The position numbers and the translations under genes were made by a program. A stretch of DNA of 64,000 nt from Brevibacillus sp. SYP-B805 (lineage in GTDB: Bacteria; Bacillota; Bacilli; Brevibacillales; Brevibacillaceae), in NCBI RefSeq assembly GCF_011059135.1, contig NZ_JAALGD010000005.1:178305-242304 (forward strand). The letters are read 5' to 3'. Below are positions 37,117-44,479 of the stretch, one piece after another (the first letter of the stretch is position 1; every line of letters starts with the position of its first letter). The notes under the pieces are model-generated. The model searched no databases. It saw only the letters and a program-made list of their open reading frames with translations, and was not told where the DNA came from.

Positions 37117-38514
37117 ATGGCCAAGAAAGCCCCTGAGCTGCAGGATTACCAGTACGGCTTTCACGACAAGGATGTGTCGGTCTACCGTACGAAAAAGGGC
37201 TTGTCCCGCGAGATCGTCGAAGAGATTTCGCGCATGAAAAACGAGCCGCAGTGGATGCTTGATTTCCGCCTCAAGGCGCTGGATATCTTCCTGAAAATGC
37301 CGATGCCCAAATGGGGCGGCAATCTGGACGATCTGAACTTCGACGATATCACCTACTATGTGAAACCATCGGAAAAAACGGGCCGCAGCTGGGATGAAGT
37401 GCCGGAAGAGATCAAGGCGACGTTCGACAAGCTGGGGATTCCGGAAGCGGAACAGAAGTTCCTGGCCGGGGTCTCCGCCCAGTACGAATCCGAAGTGGTT
37501 TACCACAACATGCAGGAAGACCTGGAGAAGCTGGGCGTGCTGTTCACCGACATGGATTCTGCGGTGAAGCTTTATCCCGATATCGTAAAAGAATACTTCT
37601 CCACGGTGATCCCGCCGGCGGACAACAAGTTCGCTGCCCTGAACTCGGCGGTATGGTCCGGCGGTTCCTTCATCTACGTGCCGAAGGGCGTGAAGGTGGA
37701 GACGCCGCTGCAGGCCTATTTCCGGATCAACTCGGAGAACATGGGGCAGTTTGAACGCACCCTGATCATCGTGGATGAAGACGCGTTCGTCCACTACGTG
37801 GAAGGCTGTACGGCGCCGATCTACAGCACCGACTCCCTCCACTCCGCAGTCGTGGAGATCATCGTGAAGGAGCGGGGACGCTGCCGCTATACGACCATCC
37901 AGAACTGGTCCAACAACGTGTACAACCTGGTGACCAAGCGTGCCGTTGCCTATGCCGACGCCACCATGGAATGGATTGACGGCAACATCGGCTCCAAGCT
38001 GACCATGAAGTATCCGGCCGTCATCATGAAAGGTCCCCGCGCCAAAGGCACCGTGCTTTCCATTGCGGTGGCGGGCAAAGGGCAGCATCAGGATGCGGGC
38101 GCCAAGATGATTCACCTGGCCCCTGACTGTACGTCGACGATCATCTCCAAATCAATCTCGCGCGACGGCGGCAAGGTGACCTATCGCGGGCTGGCCCAGT
38201 TCGGCCGCAAGTCGGATGGCTCCAAGTCCAACATCAAGTGCGACACCTTGATTCTGGATAAACTGTCCACCTCCGACACCATCCCGTACAATGAAATCAT
38301 GAACGACAACATCACGCTCGAACACGAGGCGACCGTGTCCAAGGTTTCCGAAGACCAGCTCTTTTACCTGATGAGCCGCGGCTTGTCCGAAGCAGAAGCC
38401 ACCGAAATGATCGTCATGGGCTTCATCGAACCGTTTACGAAGGAATTGCCGATGGAGTATGCCGTGGAGATGAACCGCCTGATCAAGTTCGAGATGGAAG
38501 GCTCAATCGGTTAA
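37117..38514 (+). CDS. sufB: Fe-S cluster assembly scaffold protein SufB
   Basis: 465 residues. Conserved SufB segments include [31 protein letters not shown] (early part), [10 protein letters not shown] with the conserved Cys, and the C-terminal [15 protein letters not shown]. It forms the SufBC2D complex on which the cluster is assembled. AAAGGAG lies before the ATG. Last gene of the operon, ended by a strong terminator. Confidence 0.97.
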   Translation: MAKKAPELQDYQYGFHDKDVSVYRTKKGLSREIVEEISRMKNEPQWMLDFRLKALDIFLKMPMPKWGGNLDDLNFDDITYYVKPSEKTGRSWDEVPEEIKATFDKLGIPEAEQKFLAGVSAQYESEVVYHNMQEDLEKLGVLFTDMDSAVKLYPDIVKEYFSTVIPPADNKFAALNSAVWSGGSFIYVPKGVKVETPLQAYFRINSENMGQFERTLIIVDEDAFVHYVEGCTAPIYSTDSLHSAVVEIIVKERGRCRYTTIQNWSNNVYNLVTKRAVAYADATMEWIDGNIGSKLTMKYPAVIMKGPRAKGTVLSIAVAGKGQHQDAGAKMIHLAPDCTSTIISKSISRDGGKVTYRGLAQFGRKSDGSKSNIKCDTLILDKLSTSDTIPYNEIMNDNITLEHEATVSKVSEDQLFYLMSRGLSEAEATEMIVMGFIEPFTKELPMEYAVEMNRLIKFEMEGSIG

Positions 38515-38524
38515 TCAAAACAGC

Positions 38525-38551
38525 AGCATGCCTTGCGGGGCATGCTTTTTT
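38525..38551 (+). terminator. Intrinsic terminator of the suf operon
   Basis: AGCATGCC pairs with GGCATGCT around TTGCGG, then T5. Confidence 0.88.
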
Positions 38552-38577
38552 CACTTCCGGCGCAAGGGGGAGAGCGG

Positions 38578-39420
38578 ATGTACATGATCGGCTGGGGAAT
38601 CGTCGCGATGGTGGCGATCTTGACGATTCTCTTCATCATACGCTGGGTGCAGGAGAGACAGCGTCCTACCTATCCCCTGTTCCTGGACGCCTTGACAGGG
38701 GCGCTTGATCCGGATGCGCGGCAGGAAGCGGAACCTCCCGCAGCCGGCGGGGCGGAAGAACCGGAAGATCCGAAGCATCCGGAAGTTCCAGAGGTTCCGG
38801 AAGTGCCAGCGTCTCTCCGTACGCCGCTGCCGCTTTCACCCGGGGTGCTGGCCCATTACCGCTCCTTCTTTGCGGTGGAAGGGGAGAGGGTGGAACGCGA
38901 CGATCTTGCGGTACCCATCGTGGTGTTCCCACCAACGCGGAAACGGGGCTGGTGGACGTATGCGACAGCCGGACTGCACCGGCGGGGCCAGACGGAGCTG
39001 CTGCTCTATTCATACAAGCGGGATGAGGCCATGATCGCCCATCTGGTCCGCATCGCCGACGACGTGCAGGGCATCTTTCAGGCCCAGGGGACGGGCATTG
39101 CGGAGCATGTGCTGTTTCCGCTGCCCGGTCCGATCATACCCGGCTCTGCTTTGGATCGGCTGCTGGCGGTTCCTCCTTTTTTCGAACAGGAGGGATTCGG
39201 GTATTATTATGACGGGGACACCGTGATCCGGTTCCTGATGCTGCTTCCCGTGACGGAAGCCGAGTACCACTGCCTGCTTTCACAGGGATGGGACGCGCTG
39301 GTAGAGAGATTTGTCCAGCAGGAGGTAAATGCCCTTGATCTTCTGCGCCATTCTGCCGTGGACGGGGGTGAATGTGATGAATCAGATCCGCTTGCGCGTG
39401 AGCGTCGTGGTGGTCCATGA
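38578..39420 (+). CDS. Membrane-anchored suppressor-of-fused (SUFU) domain protein
   Basis: 280 residues from ATG 38578 with AAGGGGGAGAG upstream. One N-terminal helix (IGWGIVAMVAILTILFIIRW), then a linker rich in Glu and Pro with EVPEVPEVPA repeats. A domain at about 85-265 ends VIRFLMLLPVTEAEYHCLL then SQGWDALVERF, the pattern of bacterial SUFU-domain proteins. Bacterial SUFU proteins are often immunity or housekeeping proteins of unknown role; no toxin gene adjoins. The name does not imply a link to the SUF pathway. Its end overlaps the Nudix gene by 44 nt in another frame. Confidence 0.72.
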   Translation: MYMIGWGIVAMVAILTILFIIRWVQERQRPTYPLFLDALTGALDPDARQEAEPPAAGGAEEPEDPKHPEVPEVPEVPASLRTPLPLSPGVLAHYRSFFAVEGERVERDDLAVPIVVFPPTRKRGWWTYATAGLHRRGQTELLLYSYKRDEAMIAHLVRIADDVQGIFQAQGTGIAEHVLFPLPGPIIPGSALDRLLAVPPFFEQEGFGYYYDGDTVIRFLMLLPVTEAEYHCLLSQGWDALVERFVQQEVNALDLLRHSAVDGGECDESDPLARERRGGP

Positions 39421-39829
39421 CGGCAAGATTCTGCTGATCAAGGAAGTGACGGACGGTGTGCTGGCCTACAGCCTGCCCGGCGGGGGCGTGGAGTTCCTGG
39501 AATCAATCCCGGAGGCGACCCGGCGGGAGGTGTGGGAGGAGACCGGCGTGCTGGTAGCCTACCAGCAGATGCTGTGGCTGGATGAGAGGATCGACAGGAA
39601 CGGGGACGGCAAGCATACCGTTGGTGTCGGCGTATTGGCCGCGTTGGTGGGGGAGGAGACCACCCCCATTCCGGGCGGTCTGGAGGACGAAGAGATCGTC
39701 TGGGCGGGGTGGGTGAGTCTGGAGGAGCTCCATACCCTGCCGTTTGATAACGACAGACGACGGGAACAGGTGTTGAAAGCATTGAAGGAAGCAAACTATC
39801 TTCCCGGGTACATCGGGAACGTGATGTAA
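39377..39829 (+). CDS. Nudix hydrolase
   Basis: 150 residues. The Nudix box GGVEFLESIPEATRREVWEE then TG is complete (G-x5-E-x7-REVxEExG). The start at ATG 39377 has GGGGGTG 8 nt upstream and lies inside the end of the SUFU-domain gene. GTG 39374 and 39368 are alternatives. It cleaves a nucleoside diphosphate linked to another moiety; substrate unknown. Translational coupling with the upstream gene is likely. Confidence 0.88.
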   Translation: MNQIRLRVSVVVVHDGKILLIKEVTDGVLAYSLPGGGVEFLESIPEATRREVWEETGVLVAYQQMLWLDERIDRNGDGKHTVGVGVLAALVGEETTPIPGGLEDEEIVWAGWVSLEELHTLPFDNDRRREQVLKALKEANYLPGYIGNVM

Positions 39830-39831
39830 AG

Positions 39832-39868
39832 AGCCGTGGCTGCGCGATGTCAGCGCGGCTTTTTTTTC
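39832..39868 (+). terminator. Intrinsic terminator
   Basis: AGCCG-TG-GCTG pairs with CAGC-G-CGGCT, then T8. Confidence 0.8.
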
Positions 39869-39882
39869 GTCGTTCGACAATT

Positions 39883-39908
39883 TGAAACATTTTCCTGGTT
39901 TCCTCGTA
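39883..39908 (+). promoter_or_regulatory. SigW-type ECF promoter of yuaF-floT
   Basis: TGAAAC (39883-39888), exactly 16 bp, then CGTA (39905-39908) reproduce the SigW consensus TGAAAC-N16-CGTA. In B. subtilis the yuaF-floT-yuaI operon is a known SigW target, so gene and promoter agree. It ends 39 bp before the yuaF start. Confidence 0.82.
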
Positions 39909-39947
39909 ATACATACGGAAACAGTTTCTGGAAAGGAGGGTGCATGT

Positions 39948-40472
39948 TTGGAATGGCTTGAGACGCTCTATGTCGTCTGTATCGGGATCGGCATCATCTA
40001 TTCTCTGCTGCTGCTGTTTTTTGGCGATTGGTCCGGAAATTTTCACATCCCTGTCCTGCAGCCGGTGATCCTGGTAAGCGGGGTGACCGCGTTCGGCGGC
40101 TGCGGAATTCTCCTGTCACGGCTGACAGCGTATGCTCCCGGAATCGTGCTGCTGCTGTCGCTGATGGGCGGAGCGATCCTGGCCGTGCTTTCTTATTTTT
40201 TCTGGATCAAGCCGATGGAGAAAACGGAGTCCTCCACCGGGTACTCCATGCAGGAGCTGACCGGCCGGCTTGGCCTGGTCTCCACCTCCATCCCCGCGTC
40301 CGGCCTCGGAGAAGTGTTGGTGACGATGGTGAGCGGCACGACCCATCATATGGCGTCGAGTCTGGAACAAAAGCCCATTCCGGAGGGAACGAAGGTAGTC
40401 GTCGTGGAAGTGAAGGACCATGTCCTGTATGTCGTGCCATTTGAGAAAGAGAACGGGGAGCGTGTGGTATGA
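39948..40472 (+). CDS. yuaF: NfeD-family membrane protein (YuaF-like)
   Basis: 174 residues from TTG 39948, which has AAAGGAGGGTG 5-6 nt upstream; this equals the length I recall for B. subtilis YuaF. Three to four hydrophobic helices (VVCIGIGIIYSLLLLFFG, PVILVSGVTAFGGCGILL, GIVLLLSLMGGAILAVL) are followed by a C-terminal OB-fold domain (GRLGLVSTSIPASGLGEVLV, cut as one beta region). NfeD proteins without a protease domain accompany flotillins and affect membrane fluidity. Its stop overlaps the floT start by 4 nt. Confidence 0.87.
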   Translation: MEWLETLYVVCIGIGIIYSLLLLFFGDWSGNFHIPVLQPVILVSGVTAFGGCGILLSRLTAYAPGIVLLLSLMGGAILAVLSYFFWIKPMEKTESSTGYSMQELTGRLGLVSTSIPASGLGEVLVTMVSGTTHHMASSLEQKPIPEGTKVVVVEVKDHVLYVVPFEKENGERVV

Positions 40473-41992
40473 GCGGATTGTCAACACTGACGATAGCGGG
40501 TATCGTCGTCGTGGTGCTGTTGGTGCTGGGCATCGCGTTTTGGGCGCGGTACAAGACGGTTGGCGCCGATCAGGCGATGATCGTGACGGGCAGCTTCCTG
40601 GGGTCGAAAAACGTGCTGGCCGACGAATCCGGCCGCAAAATGAAGATCGTCCGGGGCGGCGGCGCTTTTATTCTGCCGATTTTTCAGCAGGCCAAGTTCC
40701 TGAGTTTAATGTCCCATAAACTGGATGTCTCCACACCGGAAGTGTATACCGAGCAGGGCGTGCCGGTCATGGCGGACGGGGTCGCCATCATCAAGGTGGG
40801 CGGTTCGATAGAAGATATCGCCACCGCGGCGGAACAGTTTATGGGCAAGACGGATGAGGCCCTGAAAGCGGAGGCGCAGGAAGTACTGGAAGGCTATCTG
40901 CGCGCCATTCTGGGCAGCATGACCGTCGAAGAGATTTACAAAAACCGCGAACGCTTCGCGCAGGAAGTGCAGGCGGTCGCCGCCAAGGATCTGAAGAAGA
41001 TGGGCCTGTCCGTCGTCAGCTTCACGATCAAGGATGTGCGGGACAAGAACGGCTATCTGGCGGCGCTCGGGATTCCGCAGATCGCGGCGGTGAAGCGGGA
41101 CGCCACCATCTCGCAGGCGGATGCGGACAAGGAAGCGCGTATCCGACAGGCGCAGGCGGAGGAGGAAGCCCGCAAGGCCGAGCTGCTGAAAGAGACCAAC
41201 ATCGCCGAAGCGGAAAAAGAAAAGGAACTGAAGGTGGCCGCCTTCAAGCAGGAGCAGGATCGGGCCAGAGCGGCGGCCGACCAGGCGTACAAGCTGCAGG
41301 AAGCCGTGATCAAGCAGCAGGTAACGGAAGAGGAAATGAAGATCGACATCGTCCGCAAGCAGAAGCAGATCGAGCTGGAAGAGAAAGAGATCCTGCGCCG
41401 CGAGCGGCAATATGATGCCGAAGTGAAGAAAAAGGCGGACGCCGACCGCTATGCGGTGGAGCAGGCGGCCGAAGCGGAGAAAGCGAAGAAAATCCGCGAG
41501 GCAGACGCGCTGAAATACCGGATCGAGGCGGAAGCGAAAGCGCTGGCGGAGCAGAAGCGCCTGGAAGGCCTGGCGGTAGCCGAGGCGGAGAAGGCAAAAG
41601 GGACGGCCGAAGCCGAAATCACCCGCTTGAAGCTGGAAGCGGAAGCGGAAGGGAAACGGAAGCTGGCGGAAGCCTACGAGAAGTTCGGTCAGGCAGCGGT
41701 GCTGGACATCGTCGCCAAGATGCTGCCCGAACTGGCGGCCAAAGTGGCAGAGCCGATGAAGGCGATCGACAAGGTGACGATCATCGATACGGGCGGCGGC
41801 CAGGGAGACGGCGTCAACCGCTTGAGCACCAATGTGACCAAGATGATGGCGCAGCTGCCCGAGATGTTGAAAGACGTCTCCGGCCTGGATGTGAACCAGA
41901 TGATTGCCGAGTTCATGAAGCAGCAGCCGGCGCAGCATGCCCCGGCTGCGGAAGGAACGAAGGGATCAAACGAAGTGATTGAAAAAGGTTGA
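40469..41992 (+). CDS. floT: Flotillin-like protein FloT/YuaG
   Basis: 507 residues. An N-terminal membrane segment (TIAGIVVVVLLVLGIAFW), an SPFH/PHB domain (about 40-200), then a long Glu/Ala/Lys-rich coiled coil (about 225-420) with repeated EAE-type heptads, and a Gly/Gln-rich tail. Flotillins organise membrane microdomains and form large oligomers at the inner face of the membrane. Co-translated with yuaF (ATGA overlap) and probably induced by SigW in envelope stress. Confidence 0.94.
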   Translation: MSGLSTLTIAGIVVVVLLVLGIAFWARYKTVGADQAMIVTGSFLGSKNVLADESGRKMKIVRGGGAFILPIFQQAKFLSLMSHKLDVSTPEVYTEQGVPVMADGVAIIKVGGSIEDIATAAEQFMGKTDEALKAEAQEVLEGYLRAILGSMTVEEIYKNRERFAQEVQAVAAKDLKKMGLSVVSFTIKDVRDKNGYLAALGIPQIAAVKRDATISQADADKEARIRQAQAEEEARKAELLKETNIAEAEKEKELKVAAFKQEQDRARAAADQAYKLQEAVIKQQVTEEEMKIDIVRKQKQIELEEKEILRRERQYDAEVKKKADADRYAVEQAAEAEKAKKIREADALKYRIEAEAKALAEQKRLEGLAVAEAEKAKGTAEAEITRLKLEAEAEGKRKLAEAYEKFGQAAVLDIVAKMLPELAAKVAEPMKAIDKVTIIDTGGGQGDGVNRLSTNVTKMMAQLPEMLKDVSGLDVNQMIAEFMKQQPAQHAPAAEGTKGSNEVIEKG

Positions 41993-42000
41993 GGCATGGT

Positions 42001-42037
42001 GAGCGGGAACCATCACCCATGACAGGACGGACTTTGT
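42001..42037 (+). repeat. Probable 3'-end remnant of family B repeat
   Basis: GGAACCATCACCCATGA then CAGGACGGACTTTGT resembles the right end of family B copy 2 (GGAACCATTACCCATGA, then CGACTTTGTCGG). The rest of the element is absent. It sits between the floT stop and a hairpin terminator. Confidence 0.5.
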
Positions 42038-42047
42038 TTGCACAATT

Positions 42048-42069
42048 AGGCGGGATTTCGATCCCGCCT
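42048..42069. terminator. Hairpin between convergent floT and small zinc-protein genes
   Basis: AGGCGGGAT-TTCG-ATCCCGCCT is a perfect 9-bp stem with a UUCG tetraloop. T-tracts on both sides are poor (GTTCG; TAATTG), so it may stabilise 3' ends rather than terminate efficiently. Confidence 0.65.
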
Positions 42070-42080
42070 GTTCGCATGCT

Positions 42081-42251
42081 TCACTCCATCCCGTCGTAAA
42101 CCACGCTTACCCCAAGGTGGCTGTAGGTTTCTTCCGTGTAATGGCCTTTTGGGCACGATTTAATGCTGCACAAGCGGGTATGTTCCACCTGCAGCGGATG
42201 ACGGCACAGCGGACAGTTCGCCGACAGCATGCTCTTCAAGAAAGCGAACAT
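42081..42251 (-). CDS. Small zinc-ribbon-like protein
   Basis: 56 residues from ATG 42251 (MFAFLKSML), preceded by GGTGAT; in-frame ATGs at 42275 and 42263 lack a better site. Cysteines NCPLCRHPL and LCSIKSCPKGHYTEE suggest a C-x2-C...C-x4-C zinc ribbon. The sequence after the ribbon (YSHLGVSVVYDGME) is short. No family recognised. A TATAAT-like element lies about 40 bp upstream on the minus strand. Confidence 0.62.
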   Translation of the reverse strand: MFAFLKSMLSANCPLCRHPLQVEHTRLCSIKSCPKGHYTEETYSHLGVSVVYDGME

Positions 42252-42397
42252 GTTAATCACCATTTTCCGATTCATTTACTTGGTTTTTATTATACGATTC
42301 TATGCCCTCTTCGAACAGAGGGTTTTTCGGTATTTTACCGCAAAAGGAGGAGGTGTATAATCGACGTTGTCAGGGAGTCGGACCAAGGAGGACGTCT

Positions 42398-43189
42398 ATG
42401 GATTGGAACCTGTTCATCGTGATGCTGATTCTGGGGGGAATCGGCTCTTTTTTTTCGGGTTTACTGGGGATTGGGGGAGCCATCATCCATTATCCTCTGC
42501 TGCTGTTCATTCCATCCGCTCTGGGGATAGCCCGCTTTACCGCCCAGCAGGTATCGGCCATCAGCATGTTTCAGGTCTTTTTTTCGGCGCTTGCGGGGGT
42601 GCTGGCGTATCGCAGCCATGTCAGGAACGGGCCCGCGCTCATACATAAAGGGCTCGTACGCTGCATGGGAACCAGCATCCTCCTCGGCAGCCTCATCGGG
42701 GGCATCAGCTCGACATACTTGTCCGGGGAGGCCATCCATCTCGTCTATGGAGTGGTCGCGATCGTGGCGGTTGTCCTGATGCTTTTCCCGAACAAAGGTA
42801 CCCCGCAGGCTGCACCTCACGAGATGGCGTTCCACAAGCCCACGGCGGCCGCGGCCGCGTTCGTCGTGGGAGTGGTATCGGGAATCGTTGGGGCGGGAGG
42901 AGCTTTCGCGCTGATTCCCATCATGCTGACGGTGCTCAAGATCTCGACAAGGGTGGCCATCGCTTCGTCCCTGGCCATTGTCTTTATCTCGGCTGTCGGC
43001 GGGGTGATAGGAAAGATCGCCGCGGGGCATATTCCGCTCATGCCAACCGTGTTTACGGTGATCGGCAGCTTGCTGGGAGCCCCCATCGGTTCACGCCTCA
43101 GCACCAAGATCAATGTCAGGGTTCTGCGCTACGGGCTGGTCGTCGTCATCACGGCATCCGCCATCAAAATCTGGCTGTCGGTTTTCTAA
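42398..43189 (+). CDS. TauE/SafE-family anion permease
   Basis: 263 residues with about eight membrane helices in two similar halves. Each half begins with the family glycine motif (GGIGSFFSGLLGIGGAIIHYP read as SGLLGIGGAIIHYP, and VVSGIVGAGGAFALIP). These permeases move sulfite, sulfoacetate or related organosulfur anions; the substrate is unknown. AAGGAGG lies 7 nt before the ATG at 42398. It is monocistronic and resembles but is distinct from the second TauE/SafE gene at 49545. Confidence 0.86.
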   Translation: MDWNLFIVMLILGGIGSFFSGLLGIGGAIIHYPLLLFIPSALGIARFTAQQVSAISMFQVFFSALAGVLAYRSHVRNGPALIHKGLVRCMGTSILLGSLIGGISSTYLSGEAIHLVYGVVAIVAVVLMLFPNKGTPQAAPHEMAFHKPTAAAAAFVVGVVSGIVGAGGAFALIPIMLTVLKISTRVAIASSLAIVFISAVGGVIGKIAAGHIPLMPTVFTVIGSLLGAPIGSRLSTKINVRVLRYGLVVVITASAIKIWLSVF

Positions 43190-43249
43190 CAGTGTATGGG
43201 GATGGCCGCCTGCATGTGACAGCCGCCCTGTCGGGAAAAAAACAAGAAG

Positions 43250-43276
43250 AGAGGCACACGCCTCCCTTTTTTGTCA
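43250..43276. terminator. Intrinsic terminator between convergent genes
   Basis: GAGGC-ACAC-GCCTC followed by CC and T6. The AAAAAAACAAGAAGA upstream lets it work for the minus-strand ArsR gene too. Confidence 0.78.
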
Positions 43277-43289
43277 GGATGGAGCAGGG

Positions 43290-43625
43290 TTAAGCGCCAT
43301 CCGACTCGTCGGACTCGACATAACGCTGGAGCGCGGACATCTTGTTCTCCCAAAAACGCTCGTAATACGACAGCCATCGCTTCAGTTCAAGCAGCGGTTC
43401 CGGCTCAAGCCGGTAGCGCGTCTCCCGGCCGACTTTCCTCGGCTTGACGAGTCCCGCATCCGCCAAAATGCGCAGATGCTTGGAAACGGCCGTCCGGCTC
43501 ATCGGAAAGTGGCCGCTGATGGCGGTGACAGGCATTTCCTGTTCGCCCAGCAATCTCAGCAGCTGACGGCGGGTAGGATCGGCGATGGCCTGAAAAACGT
43601 CATGTTTCAGTAATGAAGCCGCCAT
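43290..43625 (-). CDS. ArsR-family winged-helix repressor
   Basis: 111 residues from ATG 43625. It has DVFQAIADPTRRQLLRLL, then the recognition helix MSRTAVSKHLRILADAGLV, the standard HTH of the SdpR/YdfF-like ArsR subgroup. No metal-binding ELCVCD motif is seen, so a metal sensor is unlikely. It starts one base after the SRPBCC gene's stop; the usual order (repressor first) is reversed. It probably represses its own operon through the two palindromes upstream. Confidence 0.88.
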   Translation of the reverse strand: MAASLLKHDVFQAIADPTRRQLLRLLGEQEMPVTAISGHFPMSRTAVSKHLRILADAGLVKPRKVGRETRYRLEPEPLLELKRWLSYYERFWENKMSALQRYVESDESDGA

Positions 43626-43626
43626 G

Positions 43627-44052
43627 TCAACCCTCGACGTAGCTGCCCAACTTGTTGACAATCCCGCTCCAGCCTTGGTCCATGCGGTCGCGCACAATCG
43701 TATGGGCTTCCCCGAACTCCGTCACCTTGTCGGCATCCCAGCCGGAATGAATCAGCGTAAACTCCGTTTTTCCGTCAAGCTCCTTCAGTTCAAACGTGAT
43801 GGTCCAATCTTTTCCCCAACGGAAAGAAAGGCGGTGGGGAGGATCGATTTCCGTGACTTTGCAGGGGGACATGCCAAACGGCCCCGCGTTCAAGTGAAAT
43901 TCGTGGCCCACTACAGGCTGAAAATCATTCGGCATGAACCATGCGGCGATGCCTTCCGATGTGGCAACGGCCTGCCATACTTTTTGAATCGGCGCGTTCA
44001 TTACAAGGGTTCGCCGTATATCCGGCAGCGTGCTGTGGTTGTTGTTTTCCAT
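43627..44052 (-). CDS. SRPBCC (AHSA1-like) domain protein
   Basis: 141 residues from ATG 44052 with GGGAGGAACG upstream. Motifs of the AHSA1/START-like fold: PIQKVWQAVATSEGIAAWF, then FRWGKDWTITFEL and HSGWDADKV, ending MDQGWSGIVNKLGSYV. The fold binds a hydrophobic ligand, unknown here. SRPBCC/ArsR pairs are common in Bacillales. Probably the first gene of a two-gene autoregulated operon. Confidence 0.86.
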   Translation of the reverse strand: MENNNHSTLPDIRRTLVMNAPIQKVWQAVATSEGIAAWFMPNDFQPVVGHEFHLNAGPFGMSPCKVTEIDPPHRLSFRWGKDWTITFELKELDGKTEFTLIHSGWDADKVTEFGEAHTIVRDRMDQGWSGIVNKLGSYVEG

Positions 44053-44149
44053 TGTCGTTCCTCCCATTTCCGATATGATTGATTTTTCAGCTTTCCCTTT
44101 GTCCTGGCGGCGAATACACAATGCCGCCGACCATTCCCTTCCTTTTTGT

Positions 44150-44202
44150 GAAACCATTTGGTTTCGTTTTGTACTATATAACACCTTTTGGTTTCATGTC
44201 AA
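44150..44202 (-). promoter_or_regulatory. SRPBCC/ArsR promoter with two operator palindromes
   Basis: On the minus strand TTGACA (44202-44197), 18 bp and TATAGT (44178-44173) form the promoter. GAAACC-AAAA-GGTGTT (44195-44180) covers the spacer and GAAACC-AAAT-GGTTTC (44165-44150), a perfect 6+6 palindrome, lies just after the start of transcription. The copies are 30 bp apart. ArsR binding is inferred. Confidence 0.7.
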
Positions 44203-44318
44203 GTGACGGGGGAGCATTTCAGGCGCAAAGCATTTGCCTGAAGCCGGGTGCATTCGCTTGGGTTCCAGGAAATAAGCATTGCATTTTCGTGCAGGTGGAG
44301 ATAAAATAAAAACAAAAG

Positions 44319-44433
44319 TTGCCCCGAGGCAAAAATTATAGTTTAGACAAATTCTTAAGGAACATTTTTTCTTCCATGTCATACCTATGGGTGTAGGCGC
44401 ATTTTTTTAGCCTAAAAAGTTGCGCTAACGCAA
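44319..44433 (+). promoter_or_regulatory. mntH control region with MntR-like palindromes
   Basis: TTGCC-CCGA-GGCAA (44319-44332) and TTCTTAAGGAA (44352-44362) each resemble the MntR operator TTTGCCTTAAGGAAA. A third palindrome, TTGCG-CTAA-CGCAA (44420-44433), lies closer to the gene, and TAGGC/GCCTA frames a T-run at 44395-44415. No convincing -35/-10 pair or known manganese riboswitch was found in this 250-bp stretch. Confidence 0.5.
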
Positions 44434-44479
44434 AATAGTTAGCTTGTTCCATAAAATGACCGTAAATGAGGTGAGACTG

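Noticed and set aside
41150..41700. Repetitive GC-rich tract that might be taken for a tandem repeat or CRISPR-like array
   Set aside because: It is the Ala/Glu/Lys coiled coil of flotillin; units are irregular and coding.
44079..44309. 76-codon plus-strand frame across the SRPBCC promoter region
   Set aside because: It crosses two operators and the promoter and has no ribosome site.
44340..44479. Manganese (yybP-ykoY) riboswitch upstream of mntH
   Set aside because: The conserved GGGGAGUA-type core was not found; the palindromes fit a DNA-binding repressor better.
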